A stretch of 41,306 nt of DNA from Candidatus Poribacteria bacterium (GTDB lineage Bacteria > Poribacteria > WGA-4E > WGA-3G), in the NCBI GenBank assembly GCA_022825665.1, contig JAJDWI010000014.1, positions 1 to 41,306 of the forward strand. Direction: 5' to 3'. A program made the translations under genes and the position numbers. The notes below the pieces were generated by a model. It searched no databases and was not told the origin of the DNA. It saw only the letters and a program-made list of their open reading frames with translations. Shown one piece after another: positions 18,279-27,661 of this stretch (positions are counted from its first letter, which is position 1; each line of letters opens with the position of its first letter).

Positions 18279-19781
18279 ATGTATTATCCAACGTTGGAAG
18301 AATTTCGGGAGAAAGCGAAAATAGGGAACACAATTCCTGTATATCGACCGATTCTGGCAGATATGGAAACACCAGTGTCTGCTTTCTATAAGTTGTTGCC
18401 AAATGATTATGCGTTCCTGTTAGAGAGTGTTGAAGGTGGTGAAAAGGTTGCACGATACTCATTTATAGGTAGTCAACCATCTGTTCTTTTCCAGAGCAAA
18501 GGACACAAAGTTACCATTGAATATGTGGCAAAGAATGAAAAGGTGTCTATGGAATATGAAGATCCATTGACAGCCTTAGAAGAAATAATGAATAAATACC
18601 AACCTGCCAGTATTGAAGGATTACCAGAATTCCACGGTGGTGCTGTTGGTTTTATGAGTTATGATATGGTGCGTTTCGTAGAAGAATTACCTGACGATAC
18701 CGAAGATGAACTGCAACTACCCGATTGCTTTTTCATGATAGCTGAAACAATTTTGATTTTTGATCATGTTAATCATCAGATAAAAGTTGTTGCTAACGCT
18801 CATATTGATGGAGATGTTGACGCTGCTTATGCTGATGCTATTCAACAAATTGATACGTTGGTAGAACAATTGACATCAAGTATTGAAGCAACCAAATTAA
18901 TACAGAAAGGTGACGGATCAGGTAATCTACCGGAAACGGTACCAGATCCGCCTTCAAATTTCACCAAATCTGGATATGAAAACGCAGTAAAACGTGCCAA
19001 AGAATACATTGCTGCAGGAGACATCATACAAGTTGTGCCTTCACAACGATTCAGCCGTCCAGTATCCGTAGACTCGTTTGATATATATAGATCATTACGT
19101 GTTGTCAACCCGTCCCCATATATGTATTTTCTCAAATGCAATGCTTTTGACATTGTTGGTGCATCACCAGAGATGATGGTCCGGGTAGAGAACGGAATAG
19201 TTCAGACTCGTCCCATTGCTGGAACACTTCCTCGTGGTAAAACCGAAGAAGAAGATCGTGAATTTGAACAGAAGCTCCTTGCTGATCCGAAGGAACGTGC
19301 AGAACACGTTATGCTTGTTGATTTAGGGAGGAACGATCTTGGACGAGTGTGTGAATATCATTCCGTTGAGGTTACTGATCTGATGATAGTAGAAAGGTTT
19401 TCACATGTAATGCACATTGTTTCTCATGTTATTGGGAAGTTGCGCGAAGACCTTACAGCATTTGATGTCATCCGTGCATGCTTACCAGCAGGAACACTCT
19501 CTGGTGCTCCCAAAATACGTGCGATGGAGATAATTGAGGAACTTGAACCGACACGACGTGGGACTTACGGGGGGACAGTTGGGTATTTCAGTTTCTCTGG
19601 TAGTGCTGATACAGCAATTACCATCCGAACTGCAGTAATCAAAGATGGAACTGCTTATGTGCAAGCAGGTGGTGGTGTCGTGGCTGATTCTGTTCCAGAA
19701 AATGAGTATTACGAAACCGTAAGTAAGGCATGGGCGATGCTCACTGCTATTGAGATGGCACAACAAGGTCTGTTGTTATAG
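18279..19781 (+). CDS. trpE: Anthranilate synthase component I
   Basis: 500 aa. It converts chorismate and ammonia to anthranilate, the first committed step of tryptophan synthesis. Seen: the tryptophan feedback-binding element [18 protein letters not shown] (residues 48-64), the chorismate-binding catalytic half with [36 protein letters not shown], and the signature [22 protein letters not shown] near 404-425. AGGAG precedes the start. It lies 149 bp after hisI and 10 bp before trpG. The intact LLES element indicates allosteric control by Trp in addition to attenuation. Confidence 0.96.
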   Translation: MYYPTLEEFREKAKIGNTIPVYRPILADMETPVSAFYKLLPNDYAFLLESVEGGEKVARYSFIGSQPSVLFQSKGHKVTIEYVAKNEKVSMEYEDPLTALEEIMNKYQPASIEGLPEFHGGAVGFMSYDMVRFVEELPDDTEDELQLPDCFFMIAETILIFDHVNHQIKVVANAHIDGDVDAAYADAIQQIDTLVEQLTSSIEATKLIQKGDGSGNLPETVPDPPSNFTKSGYENAVKRAKEYIAAGDIIQVVPSQRFSRPVSVDSFDIYRSLRVVNPSPYMYFLKCNAFDIVGASPEMMVRVENGIVQTRPIAGTLPRGKTEEEDREFEQKLLADPKERAEHVMLVDLGRNDLGRVCEYHSVEVTDLMIVERFSHVMHIVSHVIGKLREDLTAFDVIRACLPAGTLSGAPKIRAMEIIEELEPTRRGTYGGTVGYFSFSGSADTAITIRTAVIKDGTAYVQAGGGVVADSVPENEYYETVSKAWAMLTAIEMAQQGLLL

Positions 19782-19791
19782 GAGGTGTAAG

Positions 19792-20355
19792 ATGGTTTTG
19801 ATGATTGACAATTACGATTCATTTACATACAATTTAGTTCAGTATCTTGGTGAACTCGGTGCGGAATTAGAGGTACATCGCAGTCGAAAAATAGGGTTAG
19901 ATGAATTGGATAGATTGAATCCTGAACGGATTGTGATTTCTCCCGGTCCATGCACGCCTCGCGAGGCAGGTATATCCAACGATGTCATAAAATCCTTTGC
20001 TGGAAAAGTACCGATTTTAGGGGTTTGTCTTGGACACCAGTGTGTTGGTGATGTGTTTGGTGGTGAAGTGGTACGTGCGGATCGGTTAATGCATGGAAAA
20101 ACATCAATGATACATCATAATAATAAAGAACTGTTTGAGGGTTTGGATAATCCCTTTGAAGCGACGCGTTACCATTCACTTATTGTCAAAAATGAGACGT
20201 TACCAGATTGCCTTGAAATCACTGCTTGGACAGATCAGGACGAAATAATGGGAATCCGTCATAAAACATTACCAGTCTGGGGTGTTCAGTTTCACCCAGA
20301 ATCTATTTTGACCTCTGCAGGAAAAAGTCTATTGGCTAACTTTTTGGCACTTTAA
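19792..20355 (+). CDS. trpG: Anthranilate synthase component II (glutamine amidotransferase)
   Basis: 187 aa from ATG 19792, with GGAGGT overlapping the trpE stop 5 nt upstream. Class I glutamine amidotransferase: nucleophile Cys79 in GVCLGHQ, His168 and Glu170 in QFHPES, and the opening [20 protein letters not shown] typical of TrpG/PabA. It delivers ammonia to TrpE. Some genomes use one such protein for both anthranilate and aminodeoxychorismate; linkage to trpE favours TrpG. The remaining trp genes are not in the window. Confidence 0.95.
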   Translation: MVLMIDNYDSFTYNLVQYLGELGAELEVHRSRKIGLDELDRLNPERIVISPGPCTPREAGISNDVIKSFAGKVPILGVCLGHQCVGDVFGGEVVRADRLMHGKTSMIHHNNKELFEGLDNPFEATRYHSLIVKNETLPDCLEITAWTDQDEIMGIRHKTLPVWGVQFHPESILTSAGKSLLANFLAL

Positions 20356-20403
20356 TATCTTCTATCTAATGTTCTCGTGTATGAAACACTGATTGTCTGA
20401 ACC

Positions 20404-20435
20404 AGGATTTTCAGGATTATAGGATTTCCAGGATT
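20404..20435. repeat. Short AGGATT array
   Basis: AGGATT occurs four times at 20404, 20413, 20421 and 20430, spaced 9, 8 and 9 bp apart, in the 222-bp gap between trpG and the PP-loop gene. Nothing else in that gap is recognisable. The spacing is too short for CRISPR. Confidence 0.7.
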
Positions 20436-20577
20436 AGTCTTTGCAATGTTATTGATTTTTTATAAGTTTTAGTATTTGTTCGAATCAAATGAAGGTAATG
20501 ATACTGAACAGGATATTCTGACTTTGAAATCACCAATTCCGATAATCTTGGGTTCCTAAAAAAAGAAAAGTATAAAT

Positions 20578-21342
20578 ATGTCGAAAGAAATAAATATTAC
20601 AAAACCTATACCCGTATTGGTATCTTGGTCATCAGGGAAAGATTCGGCGTGGGCACTTCACAACTTGCGTCAACAGCCAGAAAAATACGATGTACGTGGG
20701 ATTTTTACCACCGTCACGAAGACATTTGAACGTGTCTCTATCCATTCCACACCTGCTTGGGTATTGAAAAAGCAAGCTGAGAGACTCGGTGTGCCTTTAT
20801 ATCAGATACCGATACCGTATCCTTGTTCAAATGAAATATATGAAGAAGCGATGCGTAAGTTTCTGACAGAGGTAAAAGCCTTACCAGATGATTTGTCCGC
20901 TTCGCATTTTGCGTTTGGGGATCTATTCTTGGAGGATATTCGTGCCTACCGAGAGGAGAAACTGACGGGAACAGGATTTACACCGATTTTTCCTGTCTGG
21001 GGAGAGAATACCACACAACTTGCACAAGAAATGATAGACTCTGGTCTGCGTGCGATTATCACAGCTCTCAACCCTACAAAAGTACCCGCGGACTTTGCAG
21101 GACGTTGGTTTGATGCAGAACTCCTTGCAGACCTACCTGAAGATGTTGACCCACTCGGTGAAAACGGAGAATTCCATACTTGTGTAATTGATGGTCCGAT
21201 GTTTAGTTCTCCTGTTGCAGCGAAACCGGGTGAAATCGTTCATAGAGAAATCGTTTCTGCATCAAAAGACGATGATGATAAAATACACAGCAGCAATACC
21301 GTTCCTCCGACTTATGTGTATGCTGACGTTGTGCCTATATAA
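20578..21342 (+). CDS. Dph6-like PP-loop ATPase (DUF71 / diphthine-ammonia ligase family)
   Basis: 254 aa with the adenine-nucleotide alpha-hydrolase PP-loop SWSSGKDSAWALHNL (residues 17-31) close to the N-terminus and the family block FGDLFLEDIRAYREEKL in the middle, then GENGEFHTCVIDGPMF towards the end. Archaeal and eukaryotic relatives amidate diphthine on EF-2, a modification absent from bacteria, so the bacterial members must activate another acid. Substrate unknown. There is only a weak purine-rich site before the start. A MITE copy begins 2 bp after its stop codon. Confidence 0.85.
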   Translation: MSKEINITKPIPVLVSWSSGKDSAWALHNLRQQPEKYDVRGIFTTVTKTFERVSIHSTPAWVLKKQAERLGVPLYQIPIPYPCSNEIYEEAMRKFLTEVKALPDDLSASHFAFGDLFLEDIRAYREEKLTGTGFTPIFPVWGENTTQLAQEMIDSGLRAIITALNPTKVPADFAGRWFDAELLADLPEDVDPLGENGEFHTCVIDGPMFSSPVAAKPGEIVHREIVSASKDDDDKIHSSNTVPPTYVYADVVPI

Positions 21343-21343
21343 T

Positions 21344-21637
21344 AACGTGAGTTCGATTGATGAGTAGTATTGTGTGACAGAATGAGAGCCCTTTTATTTT
21401 ATCATATTTACATTACTGCCGTTCTATGGATTCAGAGTTTTCAGAGTCAGAGGGAAATTTGCACATAATTTTCATGTGCCACAAATCTATATTTAGTAAG
21501 GCTTTACAGGGCTATTATGACCTATTTAGTCAAGAATGACTCTGAAAATTCGGATTATTTTACCAAAGACAATGACAACGGAATTTAGAATATGAATTCA
21601 ACCGATTCCAAAAGTTACTTATCCCGAATTCACGTTT
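21344..21637. mobile_element. MITE copy B (about 293 bp, inverted relative to copy A)
   Basis: The left end AACGTGAGTTCG (21344-21355) and right end CGAATTCACGTT (21625-21636, one mismatch) are terminal inverted repeats. TATAAT at 21338-21343 and again at 21638-21643 looks like a 6-bp target duplication. The internal inverted repeat TTTTCAGAGTCA (21438-21449) / TGACTCTGAAAA (21537-21548) matches copy A, as does most of the remaining sequence read on the opposite strand. It inserted directly behind the PP-loop gene stop. Confidence 0.88.
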
Positions 21638-21700
21638 TATAATACTACGATACGTGTTTGAATGACCATTCTCTTATCAGTAAGTATACATTTTACATAA

Positions 21701-21755
21701 TTTTGCACCCGATTTACACCTTCAAGTTGTCACTTATAGTGCAAAATCGGAGGTG
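21701..21755 (+). promoter_or_regulatory. Alternative hairpins over the ribosome binding site of the first sigma-WD40 gene
   Basis: TTTTGCAC (21701-21708) can pair with GTGCAAAA (21739-21746), and the adjoining CCGATTT (21709-21715) can pair with AAATCGG (21744-21750). The two pairings share bases and so exclude each other. AAATCGG runs straight into the GGAGGT ribosome binding site. A related arrangement precedes the second fusion gene. Control of translation or an operator are both possible. Confidence 0.45.
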
Positions 21756-21759
21756 AACT

Positions 21760-24744
21760 ATGAAAAACAATGACACGCAACTAATTCACAGTATACTTGA
21801 TGGCAATGATGCGGCTTTTGAGGAACTTGTGAAGAAATATCAGAAACAGGTTCATGCACTTGTGTGGCGTAAAATTGGTGATTTCCATATAGCTGAAGAA
21901 ATTACACAAGATACTTTTCTTAAGGCTTACCAAAAACTCGGAACGTTGAAGCAACCGCGGCGTTTTTCAAGCTGGCTTTATGTGATTGCAGCGAACCGAT
22001 GCAGGACGTGGATGCGTAATAAGTATTTGCGGAAAAAATTGATTGAGGACAAAGATGTTACACAACATGAAAAAGCAACATATTCCGAGTATGTGCATTC
22101 AGAAAACGAACGTATTACTGCAGAAACCCAACGGGATGTCGTAAAGAGATTACTTGAGAAACTTGAGGAGAGTGAACGCACTGTCATAACGTTGTATTAC
22201 TTTGGAGAGATGTCGTGTCCAGAAATAGGTGAATTCTTAGGTGTATCTTCCAATACTGTAAAAAGTCGACTTCACCGCGCAAAACAGCGACTACAAAAGG
22301 AAGAAGTCATTATAAGAGAGGCGTTAGACAATTTCCAAATTTCACCGTATCTGACAGAAAACATCATGCATGAGATTTCGCGTATGAATCCTGCAACACC
22401 GTCCAATGGAAAACCCGTAGTACCATGGGTAGCTACTGCTTCTACGTTAGTAGTTGTGATACTAATATTTGGATTTGGAAATAGCAGATATTTGACCCGT
22501 TTTCAAGAACCTTATAGTTTAGATGCCAATGCAGAGATGACGGTTGATATTATAGATGCCCCCATAGTTGCAAACTTTGAATCTAAACCAGATATACGAA
22601 CTCAAGTTGGAAGTGCAAATGCGCAGGATGTAATCAATAAACCTAAACAGTTACCTAATGATTCAGATGTAAAAGTTGGAGAGGTGCAATCTGATGAAAT
22701 AGCAAGTGATTATACACAATGGGAATTGCCTAAAGCAGCGAAAGCACGTCTTGGAAAAGGGGGAATTAATGTACTACAATATTCACCTGACGGTTCCAAA
22801 TTTGCAGTAGGGAGTAATATAGGTATGTGGATTTACGATGTGAAAACAGGAAAAGAAGTGACAATGTTCCCTGGTATGTGTCAATCCATAGCATTTTCTC
22901 ATGATGGACGATTCCTTGTTAATGGTGGTGGTAGGTATGGGTCAGGTGGTAAATTTAGAGGAACCGAACTTACACTTTGGGAAGTAGCTACTGGTCAGAG
23001 AGTGTCTCTCACTGGCGACTATCTACCTGCATCTGAATTGCTGTTTTCTAAAGACGGTAAAACCCTTATCAGTTTAGGAAATTGGGGTGACTCAATTAAC
23101 CAGTTGGATATTGAGACCAAAAATGGAAATATGAAGATGATCGAAGAACGATCTTGGGAAAAGATAAAGAGAAGAAGTCTTCCTGAACCCTATGCGCTGA
23201 CATACGATAAATTTGCAGTCGGTCTAAAAGGAGGAAAGATTGAGTTATGGGACACGGCTACCGGTGAAAACTTATCCACCCTCAACGGACAGATATATAA
23301 GCTTTCCACCTTCAGAAGACTCTCAAAACGACTGTTTGGTGATAAACAAGAACCCAGGCATTTGAGGGAGGAAGAACACATATTAGCTTTGGAATTTTCA
23401 CCTGATGGTGGACAACTTGCTATTGGGAGTAATGATACAATTGCATTATTATGGAATACCAACAGCAATGATGAACCAATCACACTCCGTAAGCATACAG
23501 GTTGGATTAACGCATTAGCATTTTCGCAAGATGGACAAATGCTTGCAAGCGGGAGTACTGATAAGACTATACAGTTATGGGATACTACCACAGGTGAGTA
23601 TATCAGAACTTTCACAGGACACAACAAAAGTATTAGTGCCTTAACTTTTTCACCGGATGGCACAACGCTTGCCAGTGGAAGTGCAGACGGTACGATAAAA
23701 TTCTGGAATGTAGAAACTGGTCATACATTACCAACTCATCTTACAGGACATACAGAATGGATGAAAGCAATAGCATTCATTGAAGATAACAACACACTTG
23801 CTTCTGTGTCAGTAAATGGTATTATTTTTTTATGGAATCTGAAAACAATGCTGAAATCTGAGATCCAAACGAAAAGAAATCAGGACTTTTTATCTGGATT
23901 AGCTTTTTCATCTGATGGAACTAAGCTTATAAGTTTAAGTGCAGATGGAGATATATTTTTTAATAAAAGTGTTGCAACCTATTTTGGCAATACAAGACCA
24001 GATGGGTTGTTACGTTTGACTGATGTTCAGACAAGACGTGAGTTGGCAAGCTTGGTGACAGGAGGTATGCTTGATGCCACTGCTTTTTCACCTGATGGTA
24101 AAACTGTAGCCTTCGGCAGTTTCGGAAAAGTTAGTGTTTGGAATACGGAAACAGGAGCAGTTATCAATAACCCACTATCAGATAAAGTTCAGTTAGATAA
24201 AAACGGTGTTTTGATATTTCCACCTGGAGTTATCCTCGACGACATACTTCCACTCCGTATGATACGTGCTTTGGTGTTCTCACCAGATGGAGAGAAACTT
24301 GTCAGTGGATCTGACCAAGGACATGTTGAGATGTGGTCAGTGGAAACTGGCACTGTGATAACTACGCTATCAGCTCAGACTCAGCGGGAATCTATTGCAG
24401 CATTGTCTTTCTCTTCAAATGGACTTCTTCTTGCCATAGGAAGTAATAAAGGAATACGAGTGATGGGAGGTAGTAAACTGACTCTCCTGAGAGAATTTAG
24501 CAGTAGTGTTGAATCATTAGTTTTTGCGCCAGATAGTACTGTCCTTGTTGCTGGAATAAGGAACGGTGGAATTGAAATATGGGATGTTGAATCTGGGGAC
24601 AAACTCACCACACTTGATGGACATTCAGAACCAGTTGAGACGTTAATATTCTCTCCCGATGGTAAAACACTTGTCAGTACGGGGCAAGATGGCACAATAC
24701 TTATATGGGATTGGAATGAAATTCTCAAGGATTCTGAACAATAG
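21760..24744 (+). CDS. ECF sigma factor - transmembrane - double WD40 propeller fusion (copy 1)
   Basis: 994 aa. Sigma2 about residues 15-90 (FEELVKKYQKQVHALVW, AEEITQDTFLKAYQKL, FSSWLYVIAANRCRTW); sigma4 about 130-185 (LEESERTVITLYYFGE, CPEIGEFLGVSSNTVKSRL). A conserved amphipathic stretch leads to one membrane span (VVPWVATASTLVVVILIFGFG, 220-240), then a linker to about 318 and the module YTQWELP...GKG with about 14 WD40 blades to the C-terminus. The predicted topology puts sigma in the cytoplasm and the propellers outside, so release by proteolysis or conformational change would be needed for transcription; this is inference. GGAGGT precedes the start. It is tandem with a paralogue 124 bp downstream. 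Confidence 0.9.
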   Translation: MKNNDTQLIHSILDGNDAAFEELVKKYQKQVHALVWRKIGDFHIAEEITQDTFLKAYQKLGTLKQPRRFSSWLYVIAANRCRTWMRNKYLRKKLIEDKDVTQHEKATYSEYVHSENERITAETQRDVVKRLLEKLEESERTVITLYYFGEMSCPEIGEFLGVSSNTVKSRLHRAKQRLQKEEVIIREALDNFQISPYLTENIMHEISRMNPATPSNGKPVVPWVATASTLVVVILIFGFGNSRYLTRFQEPYSLDANAEMTVDIIDAPIVANFESKPDIRTQVGSANAQDVINKPKQLPNDSDVKVGEVQSDEIASDYTQWELPKAAKARLGKGGINVLQYSPDGSKFAVGSNIGMWIYDVKTGKEVTMFPGMCQSIAFSHDGRFLVNGGGRYGSGGKFRGTELTLWEVATGQRVSLTGDYLPASELLFSKDGKTLISLGNWGDSINQLDIETKNGNMKMIEERSWEKIKRRSLPEPYALTYDKFAVGLKGGKIELWDTATGENLSTLNGQIYKLSTFRRLSKRLFGDKQEPRHLREEEHILALEFSPDGGQLAIGSNDTIALLWNTNSNDEPITLRKHTGWINALAFSQDGQMLASGSTDKTIQLWDTTTGEYIRTFTGHNKSISALTFSPDGTTLASGSADGTIKFWNVETGHTLPTHLTGHTEWMKAIAFIEDNNTLASVSVNGIIFLWNLKTMLKSEIQTKRNQDFLSGLAFSSDGTKLISLSADGDIFFNKSVATYFGNTRPDGLLRLTDVQTRRELASLVTGGMLDATAFSPDGKTVAFGSFGKVSVWNTETGAVINNPLSDKVQLDKNGVLIFPPGVILDDILPLRMIRALVFSPDGEKLVSGSDQGHVEMWSVETGTVITTLSAQTQRESIAALSFSSNGLLLAIGSNKGIRVMGGSKLTLLREFSSSVESLVFAPDSTVLVAGIRNGGIEIWDVESGDKLTTLDGHSEPVETLIFSPDGKTLVSTGQDGTILIWDWNEILKDSEQ

Positions 24745-24826
24745 GAGAAATCTTGTGAGTTGTTCAGAATATATCTAACCCAATTAACTACATCCTCCCT
24801 TATGTTTAGAAATATGCACCCATTTC

Positions 24827-24866
24827 ATCACCTCATGACATCATTATAGGTGAAATCGGAGGTGAT
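24827..24866 (+). promoter_or_regulatory. Hairpin sequestering the ribosome binding site of the second sigma-WD40 gene
   Basis: ATCACCTC (24827-24834) is fully complementary to GAGGTGAT (24859-24866), which contains the GGAGGTG ribosome binding site just before ATG 24869. The upstream strand GCACCC...ACCT resembles the equivalent segment before the first fusion gene, suggesting a conserved control element. Confidence 0.5.
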
Positions 24867-24868
24867 CC

Positions 24869-27661
24869 ATGAAAAACAACGACACAGAATTAATTCACCG
24901 TATTCTTGATGGTGATGATGCTGCTTTCTCGGATCTTGTGAGAAAATATCAGAAGCAGGTACACGCTCTCGTGTGGAAAAAAATCGGTGATTTTCACATT
25001 GCCGAAGAGATAACACAAGATACTTTTTTAACAGCGTATCAGAAATTAGATTCACTAAAGAATCCGCAGCGTTTTGAAAGTTGGTTATATGTGATTGCAT
25101 CTAACCGATGTAGAGAGTGGTTGCGTAAAAAGTCTTTACGTAAGCAGTTGCTGGATGAAAAGGATGTTGCACAGCATGACAAAACGACTTATTCTGAGTA
25201 TATTCTTGAAGAAAATGAACGAATCAGATTAGAAACACAACAGGATGTCGTTAAAAACTTGCTTGCAAAGCTTGAGGAAAGTGATCGCACTGTCATGACG
25301 TTGCATTATTTCGGAGATATGTCGAGTTCAGAGATCGGAGCATTTTTAGGTGTATCAACAAATACAATTAAGAGTCGACTACACCGCGCAAAACAGCGAC
25401 TACAAAAGGAAGAAGTAATTATAAGAGAGGCGTTAGATAATTTCAAAATTTCACCGTATCTGACAGAAAACATCATGCGCGAGATTTCACGTATGAAACC
25501 TGCTGCACCTTCCAACGGGAAGCCAGTAGTCCCATGGGCAGTCGCTGCTTCTACGTTGGTAGTTGTGTTACTAATGCTTGGATTTGGAAATAATAAGTTT
25601 TTAACTCGTTTCCAACAACCCTATAGTTTAGATGCAAATGCAGAGATGTTGGTTAAGATCGTTGACTCGCCAATAGTCGCTAACATGGAATCTAAACCAG
25701 ATATACGAACTCAAGTTAGGAGTGTCAATACACAAAATAAAAATAAAAACGCTGAACAGCAACCTAAAGGTGCTTCTGCAGCAGTTGAAGAGGTGAAAAA
25801 AGAGAAAATTATAAAAGATGTTACCCAATGGGAATTGCCCATAGGTGCAAAGGCACGGATCGGTAAAGGAGAGATAAACAGACTTATCTACTCTCCCGAT
25901 GGTACCAAACTTGCAGTTGCCAGTACAATTGGTATTTGGGTCTACAATTCACAGACAGGTGTAGAACTTAATTTATTCACAGGGCATTCGAGTGAGGTGC
26001 TCAGTGTGGCGTTTAGCCCGGATGGACGCATCATCGTAAGTGCAGGTGACGATACTATCCGTCTATGGGATGTGGACACGGGAAAACATATCCGCAAACT
26101 ATTGGAGCATAAGCATCGTCCCAGAAGTGTGGCGTTTAGCCCGGATGGTACAACAATCGTAAGTGGCGGTGCGGACGATACCATCTGTCTATGGGATGTG
26201 ACTACAGGTGAACAGTTCCGAACATTATTAGGACATACGCAGGATGTCTTATCCGTGGCATTCAGTCCAAATGGACGCATCATAGGTAGTGGCGGTGCGG
26301 ACGATACCATCTGTCTATGGGATGTGACTACAGGTGAACAGTTCCAAACATTATCAGGACATACGCAGGATGTCTTATGTGTGGCATTTAGTCCAGATGG
26401 ACGCATCATAGGTAGTGGCGGTGGTGACAACGACATACGTCTATGGAACACCCACGATGGCACACTACTCCACACACTAAAGGAGTATTCAGGTGATGTA
26501 AACAGTGTGGCATTTAGTCCAGATGGACACATCATTACAGGTTCCTGTAGGAATTTCAGTTACATCCGTTTGTGGCACGTACATACAGGAACACATCTTC
26601 GCAAACTATCAGGACATACGGGTGGAGTCTATTGTGTGGCGTTTAGTCCAGATAGCACTATAATTGCAAGTGCAAGTTCTGATAACACTATCCGTATGCA
26701 ACATGCCCACACTGGTGAAAATATACGTACAATATCCGGACATACACCCGGGGTAGGAAGCGTGTCCTTTAGTCCGGATGGAAACATCATCGCAAGTCCA
26801 AGTGGGGCTTGTAATACCCGCCTGTGGGACACACACACTGGCAAACACCTACGCACGCTTTCGGGAGGGCATGGAGGACTTGGGGATGGACATGGAAGTG
26901 ATGTTACCAGTGTCTCGTTTAGTCCAGATGGGAACACGATCGCAAGTGCCAGTGCTGTCGCAGACGGCATTAATAGATTCGATACCATCCGTCTGTGGAA
27001 CACTCACGATGGAACACACCTTCGCACACTTTCAGGGGATAACCCTATGGTCAAGAATAGGGCAACGGTCTATAGTGTGATGTTTAGTCCGAATGGAAAC
27101 ATCATCGCAAGTGGAACTGCAGACGAAACTATCCGTCTGTGGAAGGTGGAATCAGGCGAACACCTACTAACACTATCGGGACATACAGGTGATGTTTATA
27201 GCGTAGCGTTTAGTCCGGATGGAAACATCATCGCAAGTGGAAGCAGAGATGATACTATTCGTCTATGGGATGTGAAAACTGGAGAACATATCCGCACACT
27301 ATCAGGACACACAGATCAGGTCAATAGTGTAGCGTTTAGTCCGGATGGAAACATCATCGCAAGTGGAAGCAGAGATGATACAATCCGTCTATGGAACACA
27401 TATACAAGTACACATCTACTCACATTAACGGGACATACGAAGGATGTCTCGGGGGTGGCGTTTAGTCCAAACGGCATGACCATTGCAAGTGGCAGCAGAG
27501 ACGAAACCATCCGTCTGTGGGATGTGAAAACTGGAGAACATATCCGCACGCTTTCAGGACATGTAAAATCTGTTAGAAGTGTCTCGTTTAGTCCGGATGG
27601 AAACATCATCGCAAGTAGCAGTGCGGACGGTACTGTATTGTTATGGGAATTTGAAAAGTGA
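24869..27661 (+). CDS. ECF sigma factor - transmembrane - double WD40 propeller fusion (copy 2)
   Basis: 930 aa, clearly paralogous to the preceding gene over sigma2 (FSDLVRKYQKQVHALVWKK), sigma4 (LEESDRTVMTLHYFGD, SEIGAFLGVSTNTIKSRL), the membrane span (VPWAVAASTLVVVLLMLGFG, about 221-240) and the linker (SKPDIRTQ). The propeller part differs: from about residue 365 the blades are much more alike each other than in the other WD40 proteins, with canonical GH...SVAFSPDG...RLWD repeats. I count 14 including the divergent entry blade. At DNA level neighbouring blades are near copies with a 126-bp period, pointing to recent internal duplication. The role is inferred as a membrane-tethered sigma factor with an extracytoplasmic ligand-binding part. 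Confidence 0.9.
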   Translation: MKNNDTELIHRILDGDDAAFSDLVRKYQKQVHALVWKKIGDFHIAEEITQDTFLTAYQKLDSLKNPQRFESWLYVIASNRCREWLRKKSLRKQLLDEKDVAQHDKTTYSEYILEENERIRLETQQDVVKNLLAKLEESDRTVMTLHYFGDMSSSEIGAFLGVSTNTIKSRLHRAKQRLQKEEVIIREALDNFKISPYLTENIMREISRMKPAAPSNGKPVVPWAVAASTLVVVLLMLGFGNNKFLTRFQQPYSLDANAEMLVKIVDSPIVANMESKPDIRTQVRSVNTQNKNKNAEQQPKGASAAVEEVKKEKIIKDVTQWELPIGAKARIGKGEINRLIYSPDGTKLAVASTIGIWVYNSQTGVELNLFTGHSSEVLSVAFSPDGRIIVSAGDDTIRLWDVDTGKHIRKLLEHKHRPRSVAFSPDGTTIVSGGADDTICLWDVTTGEQFRTLLGHTQDVLSVAFSPNGRIIGSGGADDTICLWDVTTGEQFQTLSGHTQDVLCVAFSPDGRIIGSGGGDNDIRLWNTHDGTLLHTLKEYSGDVNSVAFSPDGHIITGSCRNFSYIRLWHVHTGTHLRKLSGHTGGVYCVAFSPDSTIIASASSDNTIRMQHAHTGENIRTISGHTPGVGSVSFSPDGNIIASPSGACNTRLWDTHTGKHLRTLSGGHGGLGDGHGSDVTSVSFSPDGNTIASASAVADGINRFDTIRLWNTHDGTHLRTLSGDNPMVKNRATVYSVMFSPNGNIIASGTADETIRLWKVESGEHLLTLSGHTGDVYSVAFSPDGNIIASGSRDDTIRLWDVKTGEHIRTLSGHTDQVNSVAFSPDGNIIASGSRDDTIRLWNTYTSTHLLTLTGHTKDVSGVAFSPNGMTIASGSRDETIRLWDVKTGEHIRTLSGHVKSVRSVSFSPDGNIIASSSADGTVLLWEFEK
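26163..26414 (+). repeat. Near-identical 126-bp WD40 blade duplication
   Basis: The block starting at 26163 is repeated at 26289 (offset 126 bp) with only about six base changes across it, including the shared run GTGCGGACGATACCATCTGT. It encodes two adjacent blades of the second fusion protein. Confidence 0.85.
27204..27565 (+). repeat. 126-bp-period WD40 blade repeats
   Basis: About 50 bp starting at 27204 recur without change at 27330 (offset 126). The stretch TGTGAAAACTGGAGAACATA at 27271 recurs at 27523 (offset 252, two periods). Such identity between blades implies recent unequal crossing-over or gene conversion within the gene. Confidence 0.85.

Noticed and set aside
20404-20435. Repeated AGGATT units as a small CRISPR
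   Set aside because: The period is 8-9 bp with no spacers of CRISPR length and no cas gene nearby.
25981-27655. Regular 126-bp repeats as a CRISPR or satellite array
   Set aside because: They stay in frame and encode WD40 blades of one protein.
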